Of a stretch of DNA of 64,000 bases, positions 11,001 to 21,782 are shown one piece after another. Both the position numbers and the translations under genes were made by a program. Positions within the stretch are counted from its first letter, which is position 1. The number at the start of each line of letters is the position of its first letter. Below the pieces are notes generated by a model. The model was not told where the DNA came from, searched no databases, and saw only the letters and a program-made list of their open reading frames with translations. Source of the DNA: Corynespora cassiicola (Eukaryota; Ascomycota; Dothideomycetes; Pleosporales; Corynesporascaceae); the NCBI GenBank assembly GCA_022059125.1, contig JAEUWY010000006.1:1488001-1552000 (forward strand), in the 5' to 3' direction.

Positions 11001-12344
11001 CCACAAAGACAGGGTTCAAATCGGAGATGGGACTAGCAGTCGCAAGATTTCCTGCTGGGGTGCCGACATTTCTAATCTGCCTGCCAGCAAAATATCTGAT
11101 CTGCTTCAGAATCGCGGCGAACGACTGTGCCCTTGCTTCTCCGTAGTGAGCAATGGCATCCTTGCAAATCTGTTCAAGATCAGTAAGGACCACATTTCCA
11201 CCTATTTCCAAGTAGTCATTGTGGTACTTGAACTGCCTGAGTTCAGCGATATCCCCGACAAAAACGGAAGCGCTATAATTCTGCGCTTTGAATTTGATCT
11301 CAATCTGCGTCTCTGTAGAGCCACCAATAATCTTTGCGGAAGGATATGCGTTCTTGATTTCCAGTAGCTGCTGTAGCGTAACAGGGCGATACCATTTCTT
11401 TTTCTTGTTACCAAAGGCCAGCGCCGTAAAGTTATGTTTGTGTAGTTGTGGTGGGAAAATCAGCTCGGTGTCTGGCTTGTATTCGATGAATCCTGGCGGT
11501 GTGAACCTCTTGATGGGCTGTGAGTCGGTCTCTACCCCGTTGCTTTTACAGCAGCCCCCATTTGAGCCATTTGTGTTGTTGTCCATGCAGCATCCACTCC
11601 CGCCATTTGCTTTTGCTTTTCCACAGCCCGTCTTGACGCTGAAGCTCTGTGCTGCGTCTAATATAGGTCTATATCCTGTGCAACGGCAAAGGTTGCCATC
11701 AAAAGCTTCTTCAACGTCGTGTTCAGTGGGCGCATCGGTATTTCGTAGAAGGGCATAGAGACTCTGTGAAACGGTGGATCAGCACTGGAGATTAGGGCTT
11801 ATTTCGGGTCTCCAATGGCCAGTAAGTCATTGCGGAACATACCATGACTATGCCCGGGGTACAGAAACCGCACTGGCTTCCGTTTCCCTTTGCTATTCTC
11901 TCCTGAGCTGGATGTGGATCCTTTACATTTCCAATCCCCTCGACTGTAATGACATGTTTGCCGTCGACACTGACCAGCGGTGCGAGACAAGCGTTCACGG
12001 AAGCATGGTAGATTTTGCCTGTCGTAGGGTTCTTTTGCGAAACAACCTATTTGATCATGTCAGACCTAGTCCGAGGCACGCGACACATTGAATGGAAGCA
12101 ACGGTGAACATACAACTGTGCACGCTCCGCATCCTCCTTCGGCACACCCCAGCTTCGTGCCAGTGAGGCCGATGCCTCGCAAATACTCCAAAAGTGTGAC
12201 CTCGGGGTCTGCACTGTCGAGCACGACTTTCGTTCCGTTTAGATAGAACCGCAGGGTATCATCGTAAGAAGAAGTGACCGAGGCCAGCGTCTGCGTGGCG
12301 TCGTGGGACACCGCGGGCTGTGCCTCAACAATACCCGGCGCCAT
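8057..12344 (-). CDS. hxA: xanthine dehydrogenase (purine hydroxylase I)
   Basis: Oxidises hypoxanthine and xanthine to uric acid with NAD+, using molybdopterin, FAD and two 2Fe-2S clusters. Four exons, complement(8057..8268, 8322..11763, 11843..12046, 12114..12344), 1,362 residues, close to the known length of Aspergillus HxA. Exon 1 starts [10 protein letters not shown] and carries [13 protein letters not shown]. Exon 2 has [11 protein letters not shown] and exon 3 continues with [10 protein letters not shown]; these are the cysteines of the two clusters. The FAD domain follows, then the large molybdenum domain with GGGFGGKE and RGFGGPQG. Introns are 53, 79 and 67 nt with good GT-AG ends. 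It faces HMG-CoA lyase tail to tail, 230 bp apart. I saw no clear UaY-type palindrome upstream. Confidence 0.97.
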
Positions 12345-13296
12345 GTCGATATGAACGAGGAAGATGAAGGAGACAAACAATGCACACAAGCACACAAAAC
12401 CCCAAGTCTAAAAAGAAGGCCACGAGACGGAGAAATTGTTGGTGAAGAAGGGTCCAGGTCGCAGCATGGGAGCTTCGGTGTGGGGAATGTAAGCTAGTTA
12501 TGACGCCCTTAACCCAGACCACGGCAAACAGAGATCCATGCTCCACCGGCTCGTAACTGACAAAGCCTCGGACGAATCAGGGGGCGCGTAATCTGTTCTT
12601 ATCGCACATGTGTCCCGCTGCGGACCTCCGATCCAACAAGGCCGCGTGCAGGAGAGCGGCGATGGCCGTAGCGCGAAATCCATGGAGGGGCAAAAGCAAA
12701 CGGCTCGGCAGTCCAAACTGCTTTGTGCATTGCTAGCGGGGCCACATGACTGATGAAAATATCTCATATGTAGGTAATTGGATTCTGTCGCTGAAATTGC
12801 TTCGACGGATAGCACGGCCAGGCCCGTCGCGATGTTGTGCTTGCTTGCAGGGAGTGCTCCGCCAGGCACCGCCGCCGGCTGATCGCCGCTAAGACAAATA
12901 GTCACGTGTGCATGTGGAAGCACTTGGCACTTGGACTCGGCGCGGCAATTCCTCTCCATTCCGACAAGGGCATATTCTGATGGTTTTTCAAATCCACTTT
13001 CTATTCATAATCTAGCCCGAGTGGTGATTTTGGTTCGCAAACTTCCCTTCATCTGACTCGGTCGAGAATACCCTCCACTGATGCCTTTCAAGGTTCCCTT
13101 GACAAGAGATACTTCACACGAGGGCCAACTACTTAAATGCAATGTCTCCGGAATTTTGATATCAAAATCCAATAAATCAAGATGAATTCAATACTGTTAC
13201 AAGAACACCCAACGAACATCCAAGTTTCAGAAGAATCTAAACTTCCCCTCCCCCCACCACCCCATGGCATTCGCCGAACTCCCCTAATCACCCCCA
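12345..13296. other. intergenic, 952 bp, upstream of hxA
   Basis: Should hold the hxA promoter and the 3' flank of the small secreted-protein gene. A CGATAA (GATA-factor type) site reads on the minus strand near 12600, which would suit nitrogen control, but one site is weak evidence. I see no gene in it. Confidence 0.4.
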
Positions 13297-13800
13297 CTAA
13301 GGGCAGAATCCAGAAGCCTCACAGCTTTGCCCAGTGACATCCCCCACACCCTTAGAAATGATATCCGCGCCTGCCACACCCGCAACAACGCTGCAGTCAA
13401 AAGTACTTGGGTTTTCACCCCAGCACTGGAAGTTCTGCACACACCATTAGCTCAGGAAAGTCCCACTGAAAGAGAAGAGAAAAGGGGAATTTTACTCACC
13501 ATTCCAGCCGGGCCAGGAAGCCCGCCCCTGCCTGCAATGGCGGCATTGAACTTATCGCAGGAAGTGCCGGTGAAGGTGTAGCGGTAGCGCTTGCGACCGC
13601 CCTCGTCCCAGTTGGATTGGAAGTGGGCTTCACCTTCGTAGCGGCGGGTGAGTTGGACGTTCTCATCTGGAGATTATGTTAGGAAGGCCTGCTTTTTTGG
13701 AGGTGCTTGGGAAGGGGCACGTACTGGCAGTAGGAGCAGCTGTGCCTGTCACAGCGAGGGCTGCGACCATGAGAGCGAAGTAGGAAGTAATGGAGTGCAT
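13297..13800 (-). CDS. small secreted cysteine-containing protein
   Basis: Three exons, complement(13297..13434, 13500..13666, 13725..13800), 126 residues. Splice sites are GTACGT...CCAG and GTGAGT...GCTAAT...GTGCAG, and the frame is kept at both. The N-terminus MHSITSYFALMVAALAVTG followed by TAAPTA is a clear signal peptide. The mature part is about 105 residues with five cysteines (contexts TSCDK, FQCWG, FDCSV, QSCEA, GFCP at the very end) and a basic patch GGRKRYRY. The layout is that of small secreted fungal proteins or effector candidates. I do not recognise a family and claim no activity. Confidence 0.75.
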
Positions 13801-15916
13801 TTTAGAAAGTGTATGAGTTTTATTGGAGGATTGAGGTAGGACTAATTGATGGTGTCTTTGATGGAATGAAGAGTGCTGCTGTTGAATGGTGAGTCCTTTG
13901 CCCCGTCCATTCTTCCCCTTTTATACATCTTCAAGTCCATCTCTTCCCACCCTCCTCATCTGCCCTCTTTACTCCGCCTCCGCCCCAACAAGTCCTTGAA
14001 ACAATGATCAACTACGAAAAGACAGAAAGCAGAAAATGGAGCATCATAGTGTATGCCCTGTGCTATTCCCGCCCCCCCAGTTTGGATCCGTCCACCATGG
14101 TTCTTACGAGAGACAAACCCAAAGATCTACTCTGTAAACGAAGCAGTCTTGGCCTGGAGTCCGCATAGCCCCGCAAGAGGCCAGGGCGATGAGATCACCA
14201 TCCAGCAACCTTCGATGATTGGGGCAGATCTGTCGGACTGCTGGTTGCCTGGCCTGGAACAACGTTGGGCTGCGGATTTCGCGCCCAGCCGCCACGACTT
14301 CAGGCCTGTAGGTGACGACACTCCCCGCAAGCTTGTACAAGCTTAGCATCACCGCCCCTCTACGAATCTCCGCATTTCAAGGTTCATCCGCCTTGGAGCC
14401 TTGCCCCCAGGGACATTCCAGCGATCGCTGTCCTTCTAGTCGGACGCCTGGTCTTACAGGTGTCTGGCGACAGGACAAAGCCCTTAGTTTTATTCCCCAG
14501 GTAATCGGTCCGCAAAATGGTCCTGTCTGGGAAAAGAGTTGCAAGGGCTGTGCGATTATACTGCCCAAGAATGGTCGACGAAGCTATTAGCCGGACCCCC
14601 AAGACATTGCGGCTGAAGTCTCCGCGAGGTCGTGGCTTGGGGGCCTAGAGTGCGCATGTAGGATGGCGCGACGATCGTCCGCGGAGCCTGCCTGTTCCTG
14701 CGCCATGTACCGCACATCATGTAAGCGCTTCGCGGTCGTAGGTTTCGACTTGGGCATTTTGGCTTCGACCAACTGAACAAGGAAGATTGCCCACGCCCGA
14801 CTAGTGAAGGGGACAATGCGTAGGTTGAAGGCGAGCAGAGGGAAATTCGTACGATTCTGGGTTGGCCCCCACAGGCGTTGCACGGCGTGGTTTTGCGGAA
14901 GAGGTGATTCCGATTGTGGTTCCGATGTGCGTTCCGACCTGGATTATCCTGCACCCATTTGCGTCAGGATCCAACCAACGTTTCGCTCCTCTATGATTAG
15001 CCCGCTGAACCATATCTGCGACATCACTCAACGGGCAAGTCCATCTCCGATCACCATACAGGGGAAATGAGATTGAAGAAACATGCATAAGTCAGGCTAC
15101 TATCATCTGCAGACTAACGTAATTCTCGCAATGCCGAGGAAGGAGTAGTTATACATAGAACGCAGGAGTAAACAAGGCGCCATTTTGATCCCCGCCGATA
15201 CCTTCCCTGCTGGATGTTGAGCGCGAGGGGCTGAGGGCATGCAGATGCAGAGAGGCAGATGACCGCCATTTTGTGCAGATGCGGGAAGGAGGATGCGCCA
15301 TCCACAGAAAGCAGATTCTCCATCGCAATTATGAACACGAAGACATTATAGGTTTCTTGTCGACCGTCCCCATAGTGGTAATGAAGTAGAGCACAGATGT
15401 CGTGGCTACGTTGGCGTGCTCATTCAGTGCAGTGGAAGTAAAGTGCAATAAGCGCCGTGATGTAGCGCATTAAACCAAGATGTGCAAAGCTCGGAAGTAT
15501 CGGTCAATAGGAAGAAGATGCCGCATATCGAAGACATGATCATATCCGGGAAGTCGAAGTGATTGCGGTGCTCACCGCCATACGTGTCAACGAGCCATCT
15601 AGCCATCATGATGATCTCGCGCAAAGAGGCGATGAGAATGGAATAGAGTCCGGTCCAGATAGTCAGAAGCCATGTCATCGACAAACAATCGAAAGCCGAT
15701 ATCTAGTTATCGTGCTGTGTGGTCAAACTTTGGTCATCCAGTAGGCAGGGTGTGAAGTTTGTACATCCGCGGCAATCAAAAAAAAAGAATCGATGGAATC
15801 CAGACCAAATAGTCATGCCACATGAAGCAGGTTCCTTGTCATCGGGCGTGCAAGCAAGCATCAATCGACGAGATCTCAGCAACATGTGCATCATCACGAC
15901 GGACATATCTGGCAGC
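13801..15916. other. long intergenic region, 2.1 kb
   Basis: Lies between two minus-strand genes. The right end should hold the 3' UTR of the KH gene and the left end the promoter of the secreted-protein gene. Overlapping ORFs of 60-130 codons occur on both strands, for example 14556-14954 and 15424-15684 (minus, hydrophobic), but none shows a domain, splice pattern or consistent coding feel. I see no tRNA-like boxes or terminal repeats. Confidence 0.5.
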
Positions 15917-17805
15917 TTAAGCGCCGGGAGGTCGCTGGTCGCCCTGGCCTGCCTGCTGTTGCTGCTGTGCAAAGGAGCTATACCACATGGCGAGATAGTT
16001 TTGATATCCCCCGTAAATGGCGTATGGGTCAGCAGCGGCGTTTGCATCGCCTTGTGGTGCGTTCGCCTGCGCTTGAGGCAGGTCCCCACCCTGGGATTGG
16101 CCAAAAGATTGCTGTTGGTGTGAGTATTCACTATACGGATCTCGGTCACCGCCCCGTTTGCCGCCACCGCCGTAGCCACTGCCGTTCTTCTCCTTCTGCA
16201 ACCGGTAAGTGTTTGAAGCCAGGCGTGCCGAATCTTTACGTACCACCGACTCGACCTTTTCCCAAATGGCTTTCTTCGCGTCCTCGATGGCCTGCCGTGT
16301 TCCGACCAGTCCAATCTCACGCTCAATATCGGCACCAGACGCTTGGGAAACATTGATCTTGCATCCAGTCCGCGATTGCATCTCTTTGATGGTCTCACCG
16401 CCTTCAAACCGTTAGTATCACGTTCACACGTGGCAGTGCAATCATCTTCTTACCTTTGCCAATGATCATGCCGACAGCATCCGAGGGGACCATGATGCTA
16501 TCATTGATCTTATTCGCACCACCACTGAAGGGATCCATGTTGTCACGCCTAGGTTGCTGTGAAGCGGCCGGCGGGCCATCTCCAGCCCTGGTGTCACTGT
16601 CGACAATCTCCATGATGAGCTCCTTGGCTCGGGCAGCAGCAGTGGGACTTCCAATCAGGTTTACAGGACGCAAGCCGTTCACGCTCTTGTTCTCACCAAC
16701 AATGTTGACGTGGCAACCACTGCGTTCTTGGAGGTCACGAATTGTCTCGCCTCCACGGCCAATGATGAGACCAACGGTACGATCAGGAACCATAATCTGA
16801 GACGACTGTTCACCATCGCGAAGCGCAGGCTGATTGCCGCCGCCAGCTTTGGCAGCACCACGCGCATTACGACCAGTTTCACGCGCAGGGTTGCCGCCAT
16901 TCTCTTCAATGATGCGGTTGATCTCTCGCTTTGCAGTGATACGAGCACCTGGGCTGCCGGTAATGCGGCACTGGCGCTGGGGTCCCGCATCAGGGCCATT
17001 GATGAATTGGATCCTAGTGCCTGATTCCTGTTCGATGCGACGAAGGCTCTCACCCTGGCGTCCAATCACAAGACCAACCAACGAAGAATCAATCAGAATC
17101 ACCTCTGAATTGTCATTGGGGGGCGGGGAACGATCACGTCCACCACCATATGCTGCTCGGGGAGGAGAGAATGTATTGCGTCCGCGTGGGGAGCGAGAAC
17201 GATCTCTACCATAGCCTCCGCTACGTCGCGGATCCTCTCGTCGCTCGTCGCGGTAGGGGTTGTAGCTATCACGCCCACCATCTCGTCGTGGCGATCGCGA
17301 TCGCGAACGAGAACGCCGGTAGGGGCGACCACCTAAGCGCGGGTCGCGGTCATCCTGGACTTTTGTAGAGTTAGTAACTTCCTTGGTCGTTTGTGGTGGC
17401 GGCGCTGCGCTCGAGACTTACGAGGACGGCCTTCATAGGAAGAGAGGCCCTTTTGGGCTGCGTAGCCACGCGCTTTTGCGAGCGCATCTTGAATGCTGAC
17501 GGAACCGGAGTTGACGGGCTTGATGGCGCTCAAGTCGAGGCTGCCTGAGTTAGTGGGCTGCGGGAGGTTAAAGCCTGGGATGGCTGGAGGCGTCGCGGCC
17601 GGCAGCGCGCCCGGGAAACCTGGAGGCAGTCCCTGGGGCGGCGGCGCTTGCTGTGGAGGGGGCTGCTGCTGGGGGGTCTGTGAAGGGGTAGTAGAAGGAC
17701 GCGCAGCTAGAGTCATGGTCAGCGCGACTCCTGGCGATGGCTAAAAAAAGCTGTATGCGTACCCAAAGCCGCGAGAATCGCGGAGATGTCTGGAGCGCCA
17801 GACAT
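15917..17805 (-). CDS. RNA-binding protein with three KH domains (FUBP/KSRP-like)
   Basis: Five exons, complement(15917..16195, 16244..16401, 16454..17359, 17422..17706, 17763..17805), 556 residues. The start MSGAPDISAILAAL leads into a Pro/Gln-rich region, then an Arg/Ser-rich stretch (about 110-190). Three KH domains follow with GxxG loops GRQG (about 210), GRGG (about 312) and GKGG (about 420). The tail is Gly-rich then Gln/Ala-rich, with YGGYQNYLAMWYSS near the end. The segment 16196-16243 (GTACGT...TTGCAG, 48 nt) is open in frame, but I treat it as an intron. The order resembles FUSE-binding proteins, which bind single-stranded nucleic acid in splicing or mRNA control. The exact target is unknown. 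Confidence 0.9.
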
Positions 17806-18712
17806 GGTGTCTGCGTGAGGCGACACGACGTGCGGGATGGGCGGTGGAGAGCTGTCAGTCGGGGCACGATAGCGCGGTGTCGAATTCGAGTCGGGTTGTC
17901 TCTGGGTGAAGTGCAGACGCAGTGGTTAGAGATGGGTGGTTCGAGGAGAAAGAAAGCGTGCAAGACAAAGGTTTAGAATGGGGCAGCTGGCCACGCTAAT
18001 CTAGTCGAGCCTAGCGCCAAGAGCGGCTGGCCCAACCACCGATCTGCCTCCACCTTCACCCCAACACTCGTGTGCTTCAGTAGTCACGACTGTCGGTGCT
18101 GTCGCTGGCTCTTCTTGTCCCGCCCGCAGGCAAACATTCATTGGTGACTGTCCACAACACGGAGTCATTCTCTCGCCGTCCGACTCAGGCGCAGAGCCGC
18201 TCGTCGCTTTCCTACCTGGGTATCCAGGTAGTCATGCTAGTGTGTAGACGTGCACGCAAGCCTTCACTGATTGGTTGGCGAGATTAGGGAGAAGTTGAAT
18301 TTTTTTTCGCATTCTTCATCTCGCATAGGACTGACTACAAACTAATGTCTACTGCAATCATGCTTCCGTCACCCAGTTGATCCCAAAACCCCGTGGAAAC
18401 CCCCATTATCCTAAAAACGCACCAAGAAAAATAAAGATATGGAACAGCCTCCCATTATGCCGTGGGTATACAGTGAAATGCGAGTCATGTCTTGGCGTCT
18501 GCTTGTTGGAGCAGGCCGTCGTCGGTACAAAAATTGAACGCCTGTTCCCAGGGTCGGGTCGGCCATCGTGAATATGGACAGGGCGGAACCGAAGAAAAGA
18601 GCGGTCGACGCGGTAGAAGGGAGATTGTTTTACAGACATTATATGGCCCATGCCTGAAAACCTAAACGCCGGTACTCCAATGGAGCTAATGCAATTGACG
18701 GTGGCTTGTACA
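17806..18712. other. intergenic, 907 bp
   Basis: Promoter side of the KH-domain gene and 3' flank of the Gyp5-like gene. I see no gene in it. Confidence 0.55.
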
Positions 18713-21662
18713 CTACCGGCTCATCATCTGAGTGATGTTGTTCCATTTCTGCTTGAGGTTCTCGTGGTCCTCGTTGATCTGTGGCCCTCGTTAGAACAGC
18801 ATTCAGCAGCATCTGGAAACAAAGAACTTACGGTCGCCCACTGCATCTTTGTTGCTACCAGCTCCTTCTCCATCTCCGCCATCTGCTCCTCCAGCGCCCT
18901 GTTCTCATTGTGTACCACGATGTTCCTTTGCATGACCTGCTCCATTTCACCCTTGAGCCTGGCCTCTACCTCCTCCGGCTGAGTTTCCACAATCTTCCTC
19001 AGCTCTTCAACCTTGGTCTTGAGGGTCTCATTCTCCTCCGACAGAGTTTCGTTCTCCACCTTGGTCTTTACAAGCTCCGAGGCCACCTGGACGTGCTCCG
19101 TATCCGACTGTTCCGCACGGCGTTCCAGCGAGCGGACCTTGGCCTCCAGCGTGGTGACTTTGTCCTTGAGGCCCAGGAGTTCGGTTTCACGTTCCTTTTC
19201 AATGCGCTGCTGCTCCTTCCATTCGGCTGTGTACTGCTTGAGCATTTCCGGCGTAACCTTGACCGCAACGGCATCCTTCACAAGCATGTCGGCACGGTAA
19301 ACCTCCTTGTCCACGCCTCCCGTCGATCCGAAAAACCCGCTCTCAAGGATAGACGAAGCCGATGGCGCCTTGTCAATGTAAACATCGAACAGCTTCTCCT
19401 TGAGAAATGTGGTAAGAGTCGACATGTCTTTCATGCCCAAAAGCGTTTCCGCATTCTTTTGCATGAGCACGATGCCAAACTTCAAGATGGCCCCTTCAAG
19501 GCCTTCACTCAGGATGAGATCGTAAATGCGAAGTACAAGCTGCAGGGGGAACCTGTAGGCGAAGAGCGTGAGGAACCACTGTGTTGCATAAAGTTGAGGC
19601 TTGACCTCTCGTCGGTGTAAGTGGCAGTATAGAGCGGGCTCAAGATCCTCAAGTAGCCGCTCGAACTGGTAGAGATGTAGATGCAGACCAGACATGTCAT
19701 GCACGAACAGATCCCGGAGTCCATATTTGTTCATGAGCGTCACGAAAAGGCTGAATGCCTCTTCCTCGGGCATCTAAATGTTATTAGCAAGAAACGCTAG
19801 TAGTGAGGGGACAATAGTACATTGAAAAGCAACGGCATAGCGATGAAGTTCATGCCCTGAGCATATCCAACGGACTCGTCGTACAGAGCATATGCTTTGC
19901 AGATACCAAAGAGGCCGTCTTGGAGGCCTGCGGCCATCAAGTACTTGGAGTAGCTGGTGCGGGCACCCAAATCACGTTTGATAGTCTTTTCGAGTTTAGC
20001 AACGGCCGCAGCTTCTTCTTTGGCCTTTTGCTTCTTCTCTGCAGCGAGTTTCACCTGCAACTTAGCAAAATCCTCGGAATTTTCCGTGGAGAGAGGCGGT
20101 GACGGCATAGGTACATGTGGGCTACCGGTAGTGGTGGCGGGTGTCGAGTAGTCGGAATGTACCGAAGAAGCCGAAGAAGTGACTGAATCCTTCTCCTTGC
20201 CATTGCCATTAGCATTGGCATGGCCGTTGAGCTGAGGAGATTTGACCGAGGATTGCTCTTTGTCAGTTCCACGGGCGACAAGCTCCCTGTATGTCTGTTC
20301 CAGTTCCTCGTTTTTGCTCTGGGCAAGCACCTGCCAAATGACTCCGCGAATGGCCTGTGGAATGCCGCTGGCAATTGCTTGGTTGAGCTCTTCGGGACTC
20401 GTTCGAGCGACAGCTGTAGGGCCTTCGTTGACGACGGATTGCCACAGATCCCAGTCGACTGGCTCCGCAGCGTCTCCAGCCGGCCCTGCCGCGAATCCTG
20501 CTGCCGTTCCTGGGGCAAGATTCGGGTTGATGGTAGATTGCTTCGCCAGCGAGCTTGGTCGGGGGCTTGTGGGGCCAGAAGTCGCGCCAGCAGTGTGTTC
20601 TTCTTCGTGCTGACTGCCCGGACTACCAACCCCAACGAGGCTGGTCGTTCGACTCATCAGACCAGCAATGGCCCCGGTCTGAGCGGGGTCGGCACCGGCT
20701 TCTTCCAGTGAGATTCCGGCCTCCTCCCGCATCCGCAGGAACTTGAAGCGGTCGCGGAGACTGCCTTGACTTGAGCGATTGTTCGGGGGCTGCTCTCCCT
20801 CATCTTCAATCTTGCCGAGCGACAGATCAGTGTTGCTGCCAAGGGTTGCAATGGAGGCGTTGGTGTTGCGGCGGTCGGTTGTTGAGGGCGGGGGCGACTC
20901 AGGCTTCTTGCTGGAGCTATTCCTCGAGAGCCAGGAAAAGGGGCTTGTGAGCTTGCGGGTAGGTGCGGCGGGTACGGGCATGGTGTTTTGCTTCTCTGGG
21001 GCGGCAGGCGGTGGCGGGGGTGGAGGGAAATTGACTGGAGCCATGCTCCCGGACAAGCCTTGGAGCCCGAGACCGCTGCCTGCAGAGTCGCGAGGGGGCA
21101 GCTTCGGCAAGAGGCCTGGAGACTTTGTGCCGTCTGGAGGTAACGGTTAGCGCCGACTGTCAGACTCAACGGCCCACGGTGTCGAGGTGCTCAACCCCTG
21201 GCTGGCACGCAGGTACGGCGGGAGGGTTCTGTACGCATGTAGCGCAGTGCCCCCCGGGAAAGCATCAACGGAAAAAACAAGGTACGCCGATCCCCCAACA
21301 AAACGGAGATATATAGTTACCTTCTTCGAGAGACACATCATCCATGTCCGACGTCACCGAGATTCTGTGCGACGTGAGCAGTGGCGACTTGGAGGGTGCT
21401 GAAGCAGCATCGTCGGCGGTCGGCTCGGGGGTCTCGCTCGCGTCCGCAGCTACAGATGCAGGCGCTGGAGCGGGCGCCTTATCCTCGACGGCGCCCTCTC
21501 CCTTGACGCTGGCGGGCGCGGGCGAGTCGGGGCGTACATCGAGGGCGGCGGCGGAGGTTGTCGAAGCTCGAGAGGCCCGGCGGCTCAACAGCGAGCGGGA
21601 CCGCGATTGCGGGCGGGAGGTGGACTGTGGTGCATCCTCGAACGTCTCCTGTCAATCCGTCA

Positions 21663-21693
<31 letters not shown>

Positions 21694-21782
21694 CCGCTGC
21701 AGCACAGCGTGCGGGCTCTGCTACTCACGCCATCACGGTCGGAGCTGTGCGTGCTCGTGGGCCTGGGCTGTCTCTCCTCCAT
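18713..21782 (-). CDS. gyp5: TBC-domain Rab GTPase-activating protein, Gyp5-like
   Basis: Five exons, complement(18713..18778, 18832..19773, 19821..21133, 21321..21648, 21729..21782), 900 residues, close to yeast Gyp5. Residues 1 to about 380 are Pro/Ser/Ala-rich and likely disordered. The TBC domain starts near residue 385 (PQAIRGVIWQVLA) and has a Ser/Asn-rich insert. The catalytic pair is IKRDLGARTSY (Asp515, Arg519) and YAQGMNF (Gln about 553). A coiled coil fills about 740-880, and the last exon ends NNITQMMSR. Gyp5-type GAPs act on Ypt1/Sec4-class Rabs in ER-Golgi and polarised secretion (family knowledge). Arg sits four residues after Asp, one more than in the usual IxxDxxR. Intron 1 holds a CTG repeat. 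Confidence 0.93.
21664..21687. repeat. (CTG)8 trinucleotide repeat inside an intron
   Basis: Eight CTG units on the plus strand (CAG on the transcribed sense) within the first intron of the Gyp5-like gene (21649-21728), ending about 14 nt from its 3' splice site. Confidence 0.9.

Noticed and set aside
12345..13296. purine-pathway activator palindrome (TCGG-N6-CCGA) upstream of hxA
   Set aside because: I looked for it by eye and found only half sites.
14556..14954. 132-codon minus-strand ORF in the large gap
   Set aside because: It overlaps other ORFs in several frames, has no domain or signal, and its composition follows the surrounding GC-rich DNA.
15424..15684. hydrophobic 86-codon minus-strand ORF
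   Set aside because: It could pass as a membrane protein but lies in the expected 3' UTR of the KH gene and lacks any supporting feature.
18781..19620. 279-codon plus-strand ORF antisense to the Gyp5-like gene
   Set aside because: Leu/Arg-rich shadow of the coiled-coil coding sequence.
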